Notes: generated from the letters alone by a model not told the origin. Shown: positions 17,332 to 26,158, counted from the first letter of the stretch. The stretch is 64,000 bases of DNA from an uncultured Phascolarctobacterium sp. (GCF_934190775.1 NZ_CAKPTG010000007.1:48528-112527), one strand, 5' to 3'. Translations and numbers: made by a program.

Positions 17332-17711
17332 TTATTTCTTTCTCCACCGGAATCTGAATCCTTGCACACGAAAAACACTAAACTACTCATTCCTTATATA
17401 GTATAACATTTTTGACACTTGCGTCAATTACTTTTATTACAAAAATGCTGGAAGTAGCTATTTTTTTCCATAAAAACAACCCGAATTATTCCCATTTATT
17501 ATACCATAATATCATTAAGGGAATATATCCTTTTGGCATAACTTATATATTGCCTCGTTATACGCGCATTGGCTGTCGAAAATTTCATGCCTTCAGCTTG
17601 TAATCCATACTAATTTATAGATGTTTTTTCAATCTGTGCATATTAAATTGATAACTTTTCTTCTTATTGTATTTACCTCGAAGAGGCAGGTGATTATTTA
17701 TAGAAAGAAAA
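17332..17711. other. Intergenic region upstream of wecA
   Basis: About 380 AT-rich bases between wecA and the yitT terminator. The wecA promoter and its dyad lie at 17400-17427. Loose inverted arms TATTCCC/GGGAATA occur around 17486-17525. I see no gene. Confidence 0.6.
17400..17427 (-). promoter_or_regulatory. Promoter of wecA with overlapping dyad
   Basis: Minus strand TTGACG (17427-17422), 16 nt, TATACT (17405-17400). A dyad with arms TTGAC and GTCAA (17412-17427) covers the -35 box and half the spacer, a typical repressor site. It may control wecA-wecB and, by read-through, the atp operon. Confidence 0.55.
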
Positions 17712-17745
17712 TTCCCCTGCCCACAAGCAGGCAGGGGGAAGAAAT
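17711..17745 (-). terminator. Intrinsic terminator of the yitT-type gene
   Basis: On the minus strand TTCCCCCTGCC pairs with GGCAGGGGAA, followed by TTTTC. It begins just after the stop codon at 17754. Confidence 0.75.
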
Positions 17746-17753
17746 TGCAAGCT

Positions 17754-18650
17754 TTATTCTTCTTTTTCCGGGAACTTAGGTCGGGGGAAATTCGGTCCGG
17801 AAGGCTTAAGCGTAAAGCCACGGCCGAAGACGTCGTTGACGTCACTGATAATCATAAAGGCACCAGGGTCAATCTCGCGCACAATGGAGCGCACCTTCGC
17901 CAGCTGCGTCAGCTTGATAACTACAAAAACCAGCTCGCGATGACGATGCGTAAAGCAGCCCTCGCCGCTGATATAGGTAACACCACGACCGACGATTTTG
18001 ATAATCGCCTCGGCAATCTCCTCGTGATGCTCGCTGATGATGATAACCTTCTTTTTATAATCAAAGCCTGTTGTAAACGCATTACAGGTTTTGGTCATCA
18101 CAAAAAAGGTAAGCAAGGTATACAGCACCGGCTCAATACCGAATAAGGAAACGCTGGCCAGCAGCAGGCAGATATTAAAGGCAAAGCCTGTAGTGCTGAT
18201 GGAGATAGAATAATTCTTCTGGATAATAGCGCCGATAATATCCGTACCGCCGCTGGAGCCGCCCACACGGTACATGCACGCAGCACCGATGCCGTAAAGC
18301 ACACCGCCGGCAATGCAGGCCAGCAGCTTATCATGCACTACAGTATAGGTGGAAAGAAAATGAAAGAAATCCAGGGATACAGAAAAAGCAATAATACCAT
18401 ACAACGCGCTGATAGTATATTCCCGGTCCATGTACTTATAGGCCAGAAAGAACAGCGGCACGTTGCAGATTAAGCTGGTAGCACCCATCGGCAAGCCTGC
18501 AACATAATAGGCCAGCACAGCCACGCCGCCGATGCCGCCGCTGAGCATCTTGTTAGGCATGTAAAAGGTATTCATGGCAACGCCCATAATCGCACAGGCC
18601 AAGGTCACCATAGCATAATGGTAAATTTTTTTCTTCAAAGCGGGATTCAT
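17754..18650 (-). CDS. YitT-family membrane protein (DUF161 plus DUF2179)
   Basis: A 298-residue protein of five to six N-terminal membrane helices and a cytoplasmic C-terminal DUF2179-like domain of about 90 residues. GGIGGVAVLAYY and VGGSSGGTDIIGAII are typical YitT motifs; the last domain begins near KKKVIIISEHHEEIAEAII. The family is widespread in Firmicutes and its biochemical role is unknown. The start ATG at 18650 follows AAAGGAG; a start 21 nt upstream lacks support. It is monocistronic with a terminator. Confidence 0.88.
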   Translation of the reverse strand: MNPALKKKIYHYAMVTLACAIMGVAMNTFYMPNKMLSGGIGGVAVLAYYVAGLPMGATSLICNVPLFFLAYKYMDREYTISALYGIIAFSVSLDFFHFLSTYTVVHDKLLACIAGGVLYGIGAACMYRVGGSSGGTDIIGAIIQKNYSISISTTGFAFNICLLLASVSLFGIEPVLYTLLTFFVMTKTCNAFTTGFDYKKKVIIISEHHEEIAEAIIKIVGRGVTYISGEGCFTHRHRELVFVVIKLTQLAKVRSIVREIDPGAFMIISDVNDVFGRGFTLKPSGPNFPRPKFPEKEE

Positions 18651-18776
18651 AAAATTCTCCTTTGCAAGCAAAATATTCTGAATATGTTATTTATGTATAT
18701 ATTGTAACACTTTAGCGCAGAAAGGCAACTACTAAATATTTTTCTCGCCAAAATCCCGAACGTTCGAAAAAAATTC

Positions 18777-18805
18777 TTGCTATGCAGGCTTAAGCAGTAT
18801 AAAAT
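18777..18805 (+). promoter_or_regulatory. Promoter of the ispE cluster
   Basis: TTGCTA (18777-18782), 17 nt, TAAAAT (18800-18805), 35 nt upstream of the ispE ATG. A palindrome CGAACGTTCG lies 10 nt before the -35 box at 18757-18766. Confidence 0.5.
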
Positions 18806-18840
18806 AATACTGTATACAATATTAGGCAGGTGAACTTATA

Positions 18841-19701
18841 ATGAAGCAAATAAAAGAAACGGCATATGCCAAAATAAATCTGGGACTTGATATTCTCGGC
18901 AAGCGCGAGGATGGCTACCACGAGGTAAGCATGATTATGCAGAGCGTTGGTCTGAGCGACGAGGTTGTTATCAGCAAGGGTAACGGCATTCAGATAAGCT
19001 CTAATCTGCACAACCTCAGCTGTGGTCCTGATAACCTGGCCTACAGAGCAGCCGCATTGCTCGCAGGTCACTGCAATATTATTCCGAACGTTCACATAGC
19101 CTTGAACAAAAAAATTTTTCTGGCGGCAGGTCTGGCAGGCGGCAGCAGTGATGCAGCTGCAGTTTTGCGCGGCCTGAACCGTTATTGGGAGCTTAACCTG
19201 GAAAATTATGAGCTGGAGCAGCTCGCCGCACAGCTTGGCAGCGATATCCCCTTCTGCATTGAAGGCGGCACCATGCTGGCCACAGGTCGCGGCGAAGTCC
19301 TCACTAAGCTGGAGGACATGCCTGAAACCTGGCTGGTACTGGCCAAGCCAGGCGGTCTGGAGGTTTCCACCGCCTGGGTTTATCAGCATTTTAACCGCGG
19401 TCGTGTAGTACACGCTCCCTGCATCTGGCAGCTGGAAGCATATCTGCGCGAAGGCGGCAAAGCCATCGCTCCCTACATGGGTAATGTTTTAGAAACAGTT
19501 ACCATCCCGGCACACCCCGTTATAGCCTCTATCAAGGCTGCTATGCTGGGAGCAGGTGCCTACTACGCCCTCATGAGCGGCAGCGGCCCGACCGTCTTCG
19601 GCCTTACTGCTGACAAAGAAACTGCTGAGCGCGTACAGCAGGCACTGACAGATTTTGATGTAGAAACAGCAATTACGACAACTATCGGAAGGAGAAACTA
19701 A
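18841..19701 (+). CDS. ispE: 4-diphosphocytidyl-2-C-methyl-D-erythritol kinase
   Basis: GHMP kinase of the MEP isoprenoid pathway; it phosphorylates CDP-methylerythritol with ATP. The 286 residues show AYAKINLGLDI near the start, DNLAYRAA, the ATP-binding loop AAGLAGGSSDAAAVLRGLN and a C-terminal MSGSGPTVFGL. It is first in a plus-strand cluster with genes for regulation and cell-wall precursor synthesis, 2 nt before the GntR-type gene. Confidence 0.96.
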   Translation: MKQIKETAYAKINLGLDILGKREDGYHEVSMIMQSVGLSDEVVISKGNGIQISSNLHNLSCGPDNLAYRAAALLAGHCNIIPNVHIALNKKIFLAAGLAGGSSDAAAVLRGLNRYWELNLENYELEQLAAQLGSDIPFCIEGGTMLATGRGEVLTKLEDMPETWLVLAKPGGLEVSTAWVYQHFNRGRVVHAPCIWQLEAYLREGGKAIAPYMGNVLETVTIPAHPVIASIKAAMLGAGAYYALMSGSGPTVFGLTADKETAERVQQALTDFDVETAITTTIGRRN

Positions 19702-19703
19702 AT

Positions 19704-20396
19704 ATGTCCGGACATTTGCAGCCTATAAAACTAGACAGCTACAAGCCTCTGCGTGAGCTTGTCTGTGAAAACATCCGTCAAGCTATTATTGACGGCACCT
19801 TCAGCCCAGGCGAACGCCTGATGGAAATCCAGCTGGCTGACGAAATGGGCGTAAGCCGTACGCCCGTGCGTGAAGCCATCCGTAAGCTGGAGCTGGAAGG
19901 CTTTGTCGTTATGATTCCCCGTCGTGGCACCTATGTTGCCGATATTTCTATTAAGGATATCACCGAAATTTACGAAATCCGTATCAGCCTGGATATTCTT
20001 GCTGCCGGCCTGGCCGCTGAGCGCATTACAGACGAGGAGCTTGAGCAGCTTAACGGTTATCTTATTGAAATCGGCCAGCACATCGCCAACAATGATATGG
20101 ATAAAATCGTCGAAGTAGATACAGCCTTCCACGATATGCTATATACTGCCAGCCGCAACGAGCGTCTGCGTAGCATCATCAATAACCTGCGCGAGCAGAT
20201 GACCACTATCCGCGGCCGTTCCATGAGCTACCCGGGACGTTTAGTGGAAACCATGGACGAGCACCGCAACCTGGTAGAGGCTATTGCTGCCCATGATGTA
20301 GAACGTGCACAGTACGCTGCCCGCATCCATCTGGAAAACGCCGAGCACACCCTCATGCGTTCCCTCAGCGAGCATCTGCCGCAGAAGAAGGCGTAA
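19704..20396 (+). CDS. GntR-family transcriptional regulator (FCD type)
   Basis: A 230-residue regulator: winged helix-turn-helix at about residues 12-78 (GERLMEIQLADEMGVSRTPV, then LELEGFVVMIPRRGTYV) and a C-terminal FCD all-helical ligand domain with HDMLYTAS and DEHRNLVEAI. FCD members usually bind small organic acids through metal-ligating Asp and His residues. Tight spacing (2-nt gaps) on both sides puts it in the ispE operon. Target and ligand are unknown. Confidence 0.9.
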   Translation: MSGHLQPIKLDSYKPLRELVCENIRQAIIDGTFSPGERLMEIQLADEMGVSRTPVREAIRKLELEGFVVMIPRRGTYVADISIKDITEIYEIRISLDILAAGLAAERITDEELEQLNGYLIEIGQHIANNDMDKIVEVDTAFHDMLYTASRNERLRSIINNLREQMTTIRGRSMSYPGRLVETMDEHRNLVEAIAAHDVERAQYAARIHLENAEHTLMRSLSEHLPQKKA

Positions 20397-20398
20397 GC

Positions 20399-21193
20399 AT
20401 GACAACTGCTAATATAGATGCTTTTATTGTAGCAGGCGGCCTCAGTCCCTGGCTAAAGGACTGCGCCGGCACCGAGCACCGCTGCCTGGCACCGCTTGGT
20501 GACAAGCGCCTCATAGACTATATAATTGCAGCCCTGCAGGGAAGCGGACGCATCCGCCGTATTGTCATAGCGGCCCGCCCCGAAGCCTTAGCGCTTTTGG
20601 AGGGCACGTTACCGGCCGACGTCCTGCTGTGCGAAGCCGCAGGCGACCTGCCGGCGACAGCCGCCGTTGCCGCCGAAGCCTTAGGCCCTGATGCCAGTGA
20701 AAAGCTGTTAGGAGTATGTGACGACATTCCGTTGCTGACCTCCCTTGCAGTCCGCGACTTTCTTGCCGCCTGCAACGCCTCACCCGAAGGCCAGCTTTAT
20801 TATCCCATCATCCCCAAGGATGCCTGCCTAAGCGCCTATCCCGGTGCCAAACGCACCTACGGCAAGCTGCGCGACGGTATCTTTACCGGCGGCAATATGA
20901 TGCTGATGGCCAAAGAGATTATTCCCGGCGGCCAGCAAAAGGCCCGCGAAATCTTTGCCCGTCGTAAATCACCACTCAAGCTGTGCAACTGGCTGGGCTG
21001 GGGCTTTCTGCTAAAGCTTTTGTGCCATCGCCTGACAGTGGCTGATGCGGAAGCACGCACCTCCAAGCTTCTGGAAATGCGCTGCAAGGCCATCATCACC
21101 CGTCACGCATGTATCGGCATGGATATAGACAAACCAAGTGACTTAGAACTTGCAAGGAGGACGCTTACATATGGTAAAAGCCAAAAGAATTGA
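20399..21193 (+). CDS. NTP transferase (MobA/GlmU-like nucleotidyltransferase fold)
   Basis: A 264-residue protein with a degenerate nucleotidyltransferase start (AFIVAGGLSPWLKDCAG, then HRCLAPLGDKRLIDYIIAAL) and a putative metal-binding VCDDIPLL. The canonical glycine-rich loop and Arg/Lys are only partly kept, so substrate use may differ from MobA or GlmU. Its 3' end overlaps purR by 23 nt. Such proteins are often found before purR/glmU in Negativicutes (recollection, not checked). The function is not established. Confidence 0.7.
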   Translation: MTTANIDAFIVAGGLSPWLKDCAGTEHRCLAPLGDKRLIDYIIAALQGSGRIRRIVIAARPEALALLEGTLPADVLLCEAAGDLPATAAVAAEALGPDASEKLLGVCDDIPLLTSLAVRDFLAACNASPEGQLYYPIIPKDACLSAYPGAKRTYGKLRDGIFTGGNMMLMAKEIIPGGQQKAREIFARRKSPLKLCNWLGWGFLLKLLCHRLTVADAEARTSKLLEMRCKAIITRHACIGMDIDKPSDLELARRTLTYGKSQKN

Positions 21194-21980
21194 ACGCGTA
21201 GCAGCGTTGAGTAAACTTTTAGCCGATCATCCATATCGGCTGTTTTCATTTTCATATTTCTGCAAAAAATTCGCTATCGCCAAATCCACCCTCAGCGAGG
21301 ATGTTTTAGCCGTAAAATCCGGTCTGGAGCTTTACGGCTTGGGCAAGGTAGAAACTGTTTCCGGCGCTGCCGGCGGTGTACGGTTTATTCCCGGCCATCT
21401 GCCGGAGGATGACGCAGCCTTCTTGGAAGAGCTGGCTGCCCGCCTCACCTCACCGGACCGCATTCTGCCCGGCGGTATGCTTTATACTACCGATATTCTT
21501 TGCCATCCGGAAACCGTAGTGCGTCTGGGTGAAATCTTTATGCTCCGTCTGCAGGAGCTGGCACCGGACTGCATAATGACTGTTGAAACCAGCGGTATTC
21601 CGCTGGCCATGCAGACTGCGCGTGCGTTTAACGTGCCACTGGTTATCGCCCGTCACACCAGTGATGTTACCGAAGGCAGCACCGTCAACATCAACTACGT
21701 CAGCGGCTCCACCAAGGTTATTCAAAACATGGCAATGCCCAAGCGCGCATTGCAGCCCGGCAGCCGCGTGCTGATTGTGGATGATGTTATGAAAGGCGGC
21801 GGCACCGCCAAAGGCATGATTGCCCTGGCTCACGAAGTCGGCGCTCAGGTTGTGGGCAAGGCCTTTTTAATTGCCACTGCCGCACCGGAACGCAAGCTGG
21901 TAGAAGATTATACTGCCTTCTTCACCCTGCATAACGTAGACGAAGAGCAGCAGAAGGTAACATTGGAAGTAAATAAATAA
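21171..21980 (+). CDS. purR: Pur operon repressor, Bacillus-type PurR
   Basis: Regulator with an N-terminal winged helix (about residues 1-75, FCKKFAIAKSTLSEDV) and a C-terminal phosphoribosyltransferase-like domain that senses PRPP. The PRPP loop is RVLIVDDVMKGGGTAKGM near residue 200. Length 269 fits. The start is the ATG at 21171 with AAGGAGG upstream, inside the 3' end of the previous gene. It lies upstream of glmU and of prs, whose product is PRPP, its effector. Confidence 0.93.
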   Translation: MVKAKRIERVAALSKLLADHPYRLFSFSYFCKKFAIAKSTLSEDVLAVKSGLELYGLGKVETVSGAAGGVRFIPGHLPEDDAAFLEELAARLTSPDRILPGGMLYTTDILCHPETVVRLGEIFMLRLQELAPDCIMTVETSGIPLAMQTARAFNVPLVIARHTSDVTEGSTVNINYVSGSTKVIQNMAMPKRALQPGSRVLIVDDVMKGGGTAKGMIALAHEVGAQVVGKAFLIATAAPERKLVEDYTAFFTLHNVDEEQQKVTLEVNK

Positions 21981-21990
21981 TATAGAATAT

Positions 21991-22114
21991 GTCAGGCTGG
22001 CTAGAAGGTGTCGTAAGATGGTGCCTTATAGACGGCCAGGAATTTTAGTAACTTTAAACTACGTCAGGCTGGCTAGAAGGTGTCGTAAGATGGTGCCTTA
22101 TAGACGGCCAGGAA
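21991..22114 (+). repeat. Tandem 52-nt RNA-like element, two identical copies before glmU
   Basis: Copies at 21991-22042 and 22063-22114, start-to-start 72 nt, identical over 52 nt. Each can fold as an outer stem CTGGCT/GGCCAG, an internal loop, and an inner stem AAGGTGTC/GGTGCCTT with 7-nt loop GTAAGAT. The inner stem needs three G-U pairs, which form only in the plus-strand RNA, so function as RNA is likelier than as DNA site. The second copy ends 13 nt before the glmU start. I do not recognise it as a known riboswitch class. Confidence 0.75.
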
Positions 22115-22127
22115 AGGAAGAACTCAA

Positions 22128-23504
22128 ATGTCTAAATTAGTAGCAATAATCCTCGCCGCAGGCAAAGGCACAAGAATGCGCAGCAAATACCCCAAGGTAC
22201 TGCACAAGGTAGGCGGCAAGCCCATGCTGCAGCACGTAATTGATGCTGCAACTGTTGCCGGTGCCGACCAGAAGGTTGTTATCGTAGGCCACGAAGCAGA
22301 GCTGGTAGAAGCAATGGTAGGCAACCAGGGAACCATCGCCCTGCAGGCCGAGCAGCTCGGCACCGGCCACGCTGTAATGCAGACTGCCGATGCCCTGAAG
22401 GACTTCCACGGCACTGCGCTCATCCTGTGCGGCGACACTCCGCTGCTGGACGGCGAAGAGCTGAAGAAATTCTGCGAAGCACATCAGGAAAGCGGCGCTG
22501 CTGCTACCGTACTTACGGCAATTATGGACGATCCGTTCGGCTACGGCCGTATTGTGCGCGATGCTGACGGCAATGTACAGGGCATCGTAGAGCAAAAGGA
22601 CGCTACCGAAGAACAAAAGGCTATCAAAGAAATCAACACCGGCATCTACTGCATGGAATGCCCGCAAATGTTTGACGTGCTGGCTACCTTGACCAACGAC
22701 AATGCCCAGGGCGAATATTACCTGACCGACGTACTGCAAAAGCTCAACGAAGCAGGCGCTAAGGTTGGCGGTATTTCCACTGATGACAGCGATATGGTTA
22801 TGGGCATCAACTCCCGCAAGCAGCTTTCCGTTGCCGAAGGCGTCATGCGCCAACGCATTTTGGATAAGCTGATGGATGCAGGCGTAACCATCATGGATCC
22901 CGCCAGCACCTTTATTGAAGCAAGCGTAAAAATCGGCCGCGATACCGTTATTTATCCCTACACCTGGCTGGAAGGCACCACTGAAATCGGTGAAGACTGC
23001 GAAATCGGTCCTAACGCCCGCTTCACCAATGTAAAAATCGGTGACGACAACCATCTGCAATTCATCTACGGCCATGACTGCGAGGTTAAAAACCACGTTA
23101 CTGCCGGTCCTTACGTGCATCTGCGTCCTGATACCGTTATCAGCGACCACGTTAAAATCGGCAACTATGTAGAGGTTAAAAACTCCAACGTAGGCGAAGG
23201 CACCAAGCTGCCTCACCTCACCTACATCGGCGACAGCGACATCGGCAGCGGTGTTAACATGGGCTGCGGCTGTATCACCGTAAACTACGACGGCAAGAAA
23301 AAGCATCGCACTGTTGTCGGTGACAATGCCTTCGTTGGCTGCAACACCAACCTTGTTGCTCCTGTTACTGTACAGGCCAACACTTACATCGGTGCCGGCA
23401 GCACCATTACCAAAGAAGTACCCGAAAATGCTCTTGGTATCGCACGTGCCCGCCAGAAAAATATTGAAGGCTGGGCCGAAAAATACCGTAACGAAAGTAA
23501 ATAA
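22128..23504 (+). CDS. glmU: Bifunctional UDP-GlcNAc pyrophosphorylase / GlcN-1-P acetyltransferase
   Basis: Makes UDP-GlcNAc for peptidoglycan and lipopolysaccharide. The 458 residues have an N-terminal uridyltransferase (ILAAGKGTRMRSKYPKVLH, GDTPLL) and, from about residue 250, a left-handed beta-helix acetyltransferase with hexapeptide repeats (IGEDCEIGPNARF, MGCGCITVNYDG). Start ATG at 22128 with AGGAA upstream. The tandem element lies in its leader. Confidence 0.97.
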   Translation: MSKLVAIILAAGKGTRMRSKYPKVLHKVGGKPMLQHVIDAATVAGADQKVVIVGHEAELVEAMVGNQGTIALQAEQLGTGHAVMQTADALKDFHGTALILCGDTPLLDGEELKKFCEAHQESGAAATVLTAIMDDPFGYGRIVRDADGNVQGIVEQKDATEEQKAIKEINTGIYCMECPQMFDVLATLTNDNAQGEYYLTDVLQKLNEAGAKVGGISTDDSDMVMGINSRKQLSVAEGVMRQRILDKLMDAGVTIMDPASTFIEASVKIGRDTVIYPYTWLEGTTEIGEDCEIGPNARFTNVKIGDDNHLQFIYGHDCEVKNHVTAGPYVHLRPDTVISDHVKIGNYVEVKNSNVGEGTKLPHLTYIGDSDIGSGVNMGCGCITVNYDGKKKHRTVVGDNAFVGCNTNLVAPVTVQANTYIGAGSTITKEVPENALGIARARQKNIEGWAEKYRNESK

Positions 23505-23533
23505 GCTTTTATAGTCACATTTGTGTCAAAAAG

Positions 23534-23562
23534 TTTACAAAAAACTCGCGATAGTGTATAAT
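23534..23562 (+). promoter_or_regulatory. Promoter of prs
   Basis: TTTACA (23534-23539), 17 nt, TATAAT (23557-23562), 70 nt upstream of the prs start, so prs does not depend only on glmU transcription. Confidence 0.65.
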
Positions 23563-23631
23563 TAAATTTAAGTAAAGTTTTGCTTTCTGTATAAGCAAAC
23601 TATAAACAAGGTAATTTTGGAGGGATTGGAC

Positions 23632-24591
23632 ATGTTGTCTGACGAGAATAAGTTAAGAATATTTACCGGTAATGCAAACCCTGATCTGGCACGCGAAATC
23701 GCTGCTTACCTCGGAACCACCGTTGGTAATTCTGTAGTTAACCGTTTCAACAACGGCGAAGTTCAGGTAATGATTAACGAAAGCGTACGCGGCAAGGATA
23801 TCTTCATTGTACAACCGACCTGCGGTCCTATCGTTAATGATAACGTAATGGAGCTTTTGATCATGGCTGATGCCTTCAAACGCGCCAGCGCTAACCACAT
23901 CACTGCTGTTATTCCTTACTATGGCTATGCACGACAGGACCGCAAAGCACGCGGCCGTGAGCCTATCACTGCTAAGCTGATGGCAGACCTGCTGGAAACC
24001 GCAGGCATTACCCGTGTAGTAACCATTGACCTGCATGCTGCACAAATTCAAGGCTTCTTCAACATCCCCTTTGATCATATGCCCGGCGGCCCGCTGATGG
24101 CAGAATACATTAAATCCAAGAATCTGGAAGACATGGTTGTTATCTCTCCGGACCTTGGTGGCGTAAGCCGTGCCCGCAATTTCGCTGAAATGCTGAATGC
24201 ACCGTTGGCTATCATCGACAAACGTCGTCCGGAACCCGGCGTTGCTGAGGTTATGAACCTGATCGGCGACGTTAAAGGCAAAACCTGCATCATGGTAGAC
24301 GACATGGTTGATACCGCAGGCTCCCTGACCGAAGGCGCTCGCGCGCTGAAGAAATTCGGTGCTAAAGAAGTTTATGCATGCTGCACTCACCCGATCCTGA
24401 CCGATCCGGCACTGTCCCGCATTGCACAATCCGACATCACCGAGCTTGTTGTTACCAACACCATTCCTCTGGCACCTTCCAAAAAGCATCCGAAAATTAA
24501 GGTGCTCTCCATTGCGCCGATTCTGGCAGAAACCATTCTGCGCATTTACAATGACTGGTCTGTAAGCCAATTATTCGATACCAAACACTAA
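23632..24591 (+). CDS. prs: Ribose-phosphate pyrophosphokinase
   Basis: Makes PRPP from ribose 5-phosphate and ATP, for nucleotide, His and Trp synthesis. The 319-residue protein has FTGNANPDLAREIA near the N-terminus, the catalytic flexible-loop region YYGYARQDRKARGREPI, and the ribose-phosphate loop CIMVDDMVDTAGSL. The start ATG at 23632 follows GGAGGG; the upstream TTG codons are within the ribosome site. It has its own promoter and terminator. Confidence 0.97.
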   Translation: MLSDENKLRIFTGNANPDLAREIAAYLGTTVGNSVVNRFNNGEVQVMINESVRGKDIFIVQPTCGPIVNDNVMELLIMADAFKRASANHITAVIPYYGYARQDRKARGREPITAKLMADLLETAGITRVVTIDLHAAQIQGFFNIPFDHMPGGPLMAEYIKSKNLEDMVVISPDLGGVSRARNFAEMLNAPLAIIDKRRPEPGVAEVMNLIGDVKGKTCIMVDDMVDTAGSLTEGARALKKFGAKEVYACCTHPILTDPALSRIAQSDITELVVTNTIPLAPSKKHPKIKVLSIAPILAETILRIYNDWSVSQLFDTKH

Positions 24592-24600
24592 GCGTAATAT

Positions 24601-24630
24601 AAAAAGGCTTGCCTCTGGCAAGCCTTTTTG
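24601..24630 (+). terminator. Intrinsic terminator after prs
   Basis: AAAAAGGCTTGCC pairs perfectly with GGCAAGCCTTTTT around a 3-nt loop. Confidence 0.9.
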
Positions 24631-24635
24631 TTATG

Positions 24636-24665
24636 ATTAAAGCCGGCAAAACTACCGGCTTTAAT
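24636..24665 (+). promoter_or_regulatory. Second hairpin in the deacetylase leader
   Basis: ATTAAAGCCGG pairs with CCGGCTTTAAT across an 8-nt loop, directly before the GGAG ribosome site of the next gene. It lacks a clear T-run, so it may act on translation or mRNA stability instead. Confidence 0.45.
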
Positions 24666-24678
24666 ATTTGGAGTAACT

Positions 24679-25470
24679 ATGCGTATCATTTATCTACTTA
24701 TTATCTGTTCCCTGACCAGCGTCCTCTTGCTGTGGCTGGGACTATACAAAAAAATCAGCAGGAAGACCGCCGCTATAAGCGCTGGCCTCAGCCTTGCGCT
24801 GGCAGGTGCACTGCTCTTGCTCGCCGTACTTCCGGGCAACAGCTTTTACGGCAAGGTTATCACGCACGCTGAAAACACTCATGGGCGCAAGCTTATCGCA
24901 CTCACCTTTGACGACGGGCCTTATCCGCCCTATACGCAAAAGCTGCTCAAGCTTTTGGCAGCCAAGAACGTGCATGCCACCTTCTTCATGGTTGGCGAAA
25001 ACGCTGCCAAGCACCCCGAGACAGTACAGCTTGTCCAGGCACAAGGCCACCTGATTGCTCTGCATGCAGGTTACCACAAGGATTTACTGAAGCTCAGCAG
25101 CAGCGATGCTGCTGCCAACATCGCCTACGGCAAGGAAACACTGCAAAGCATCACCGGCACGGCGCCGCAGTATATGCGTCCGCCGCACGGCTTCAAGGAT
25201 TGGAGTACTATTAAAGCTATCAACGCTGCCGGTATGCAGGTTGTAAACTGGAGCATCATTCCTCGCGACTGGACGAACCCCGGCGTGCAGGTCATTGCCG
25301 ACAGAGTCTGCGAGAATGCAGCCCCCGGTGCTATTGTCCTGCTGCATGACGGCGACAGCCCCAAAAACTCGGCACCGCGTGACCAGACGATTGAGGCAGC
25401 AGGCCTCATCATCGACCGTCTGCATGCTGAAGGCTATGAGTTTGTTACCATTGAAGAACTTAATAAATAA
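24679..25470 (+). CDS. Polysaccharide deacetylase family protein, membrane anchored
   Basis: A 263-residue protein with two N-terminal hydrophobic segments (about residues 3-22 and 33-52), then a NodB-homology domain facing the periplasm. Motifs are ALTFDDGPYPPYT (catalytic Asp and metal Asp), HAGYHKDL (the HxxxH metal ligands), MRPPHGFKD and ADRVCENAAPGAIVLLHDGD. The likely substrate is an N-acetylated glycan such as peptidoglycan. It lies 14 nt before pth, so both share a transcript. Confidence 0.88.
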   Translation: MRIIYLLIICSLTSVLLLWLGLYKKISRKTAAISAGLSLALAGALLLLAVLPGNSFYGKVITHAENTHGRKLIALTFDDGPYPPYTQKLLKLLAAKNVHATFFMVGENAAKHPETVQLVQAQGHLIALHAGYHKDLLKLSSSDAAANIAYGKETLQSITGTAPQYMRPPHGFKDWSTIKAINAAGMQVVNWSIIPRDWTNPGVQVIADRVCENAAPGAIVLLHDGDSPKNSAPRDQTIEAAGLIIDRLHAEGYEFVTIEELNK

Positions 25471-25484
25471 AAAGGAGCAAAAAT

Positions 25485-26081
25485 ATGAAATTAATTGTCG
25501 GCCTTGGCAATATCGGCCGCGAATACGAAAATACCCGTCACAACATCGGCTTTATGGTAGTTGACGAGCTGGCACGCCGTCTTGGCGTAAGCTTCGGCAA
25601 GGAGGACCGCAGTGCCTATATGGCAGAATACCGCGCTCCCGAAAAAATCCTCATTATCAAACCGACCACCTATATGAATCTCAGTGGCGTTGCTGTAGGT
25701 GCCTACGCCAACTTCTATCACATTGACCCGGATGATATTGCTGTTATCCAGGACGATATGGATATGCCTGTAGGCCAGCTGCGCATCCGCCGCAAAGGCA
25801 GTGCCGGCGGTCACAATGGCATCAAATCCATTACTGAGCATTTAGGCACCGATACCTTCCCGCGCTTTAAAATCGGCATCGGTCATCCGGCACGCAACAA
25901 TAAAGCTGTTGTCAACCATGTACTGCATGCCTTCCAGGGCGAGGATAAAACTGCTATTGAAGCAGCAGTAGCGGAGATGGCTACAGCGCTGGAGGAATGG
26001 ATTAAATCCAGCGATATCGAAGAGGTTATGCAGGCGCATAACAAGAAAAAGCCCAAGGCAGAAAAGCCTGCAGCTGAATAA
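25485..26081 (+). CDS. pth: Peptidyl-tRNA hydrolase
   Basis: Recycles peptidyl-tRNA released from ribosomes. The 198 residues begin KLIVGLGNIGREYENTRHNI with the catalytic His in TRHN, then PTTYMNLSG, QDDMDMPVG and GGHNGIKSI. The final 15 residues are a Lys-rich tail outside the core fold. It is followed by a strong terminator. Confidence 0.97.
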   Translation: MKLIVGLGNIGREYENTRHNIGFMVVDELARRLGVSFGKEDRSAYMAEYRAPEKILIIKPTTYMNLSGVAVGAYANFYHIDPDDIAVIQDDMDMPVGQLRIRRKGSAGGHNGIKSITEHLGTDTFPRFKIGIGHPARNNKAVVNHVLHAFQGEDKTAIEAAVAEMATALEEWIKSSDIEEVMQAHNKKKPKAEKPAAE

Positions 26082-26090
26082 GCAATACAA

Positions 26091-26136
26091 AAGAACTAGC
26101 TGGAGCTTGTAGAAAGCTCAGGCTAGTTCTTTTTGG
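26091..26136 (+). terminator. Intrinsic terminator after pth
   Basis: AGAACTAGC and GAGCTT on the left pair with AAGCTC and GCTAGTTCT on the right, a long two-part stem, followed by TTTTT. Confidence 0.88.
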
Positions 26137-26158
26137 TTATGCAATATATTCAGCAAAA

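Noticed and set aside
18757..18766. CGAACGTTCG as a LexA box
   Set aside because: A Bacillus-type SOS box needs four bases between the arms (CGAAC-N4-GTTCG); here the arms abut, and ispE is not an SOS gene.
23515..23525. TCACATTTGTG, similar to TCACATATGTG at 29767-29777, as a CRP/FNR-type site
   Set aside because: Arm order is inverted relative to CRP sites and only two copies were noticed; chance is likely in AT-rich intergenic DNA.
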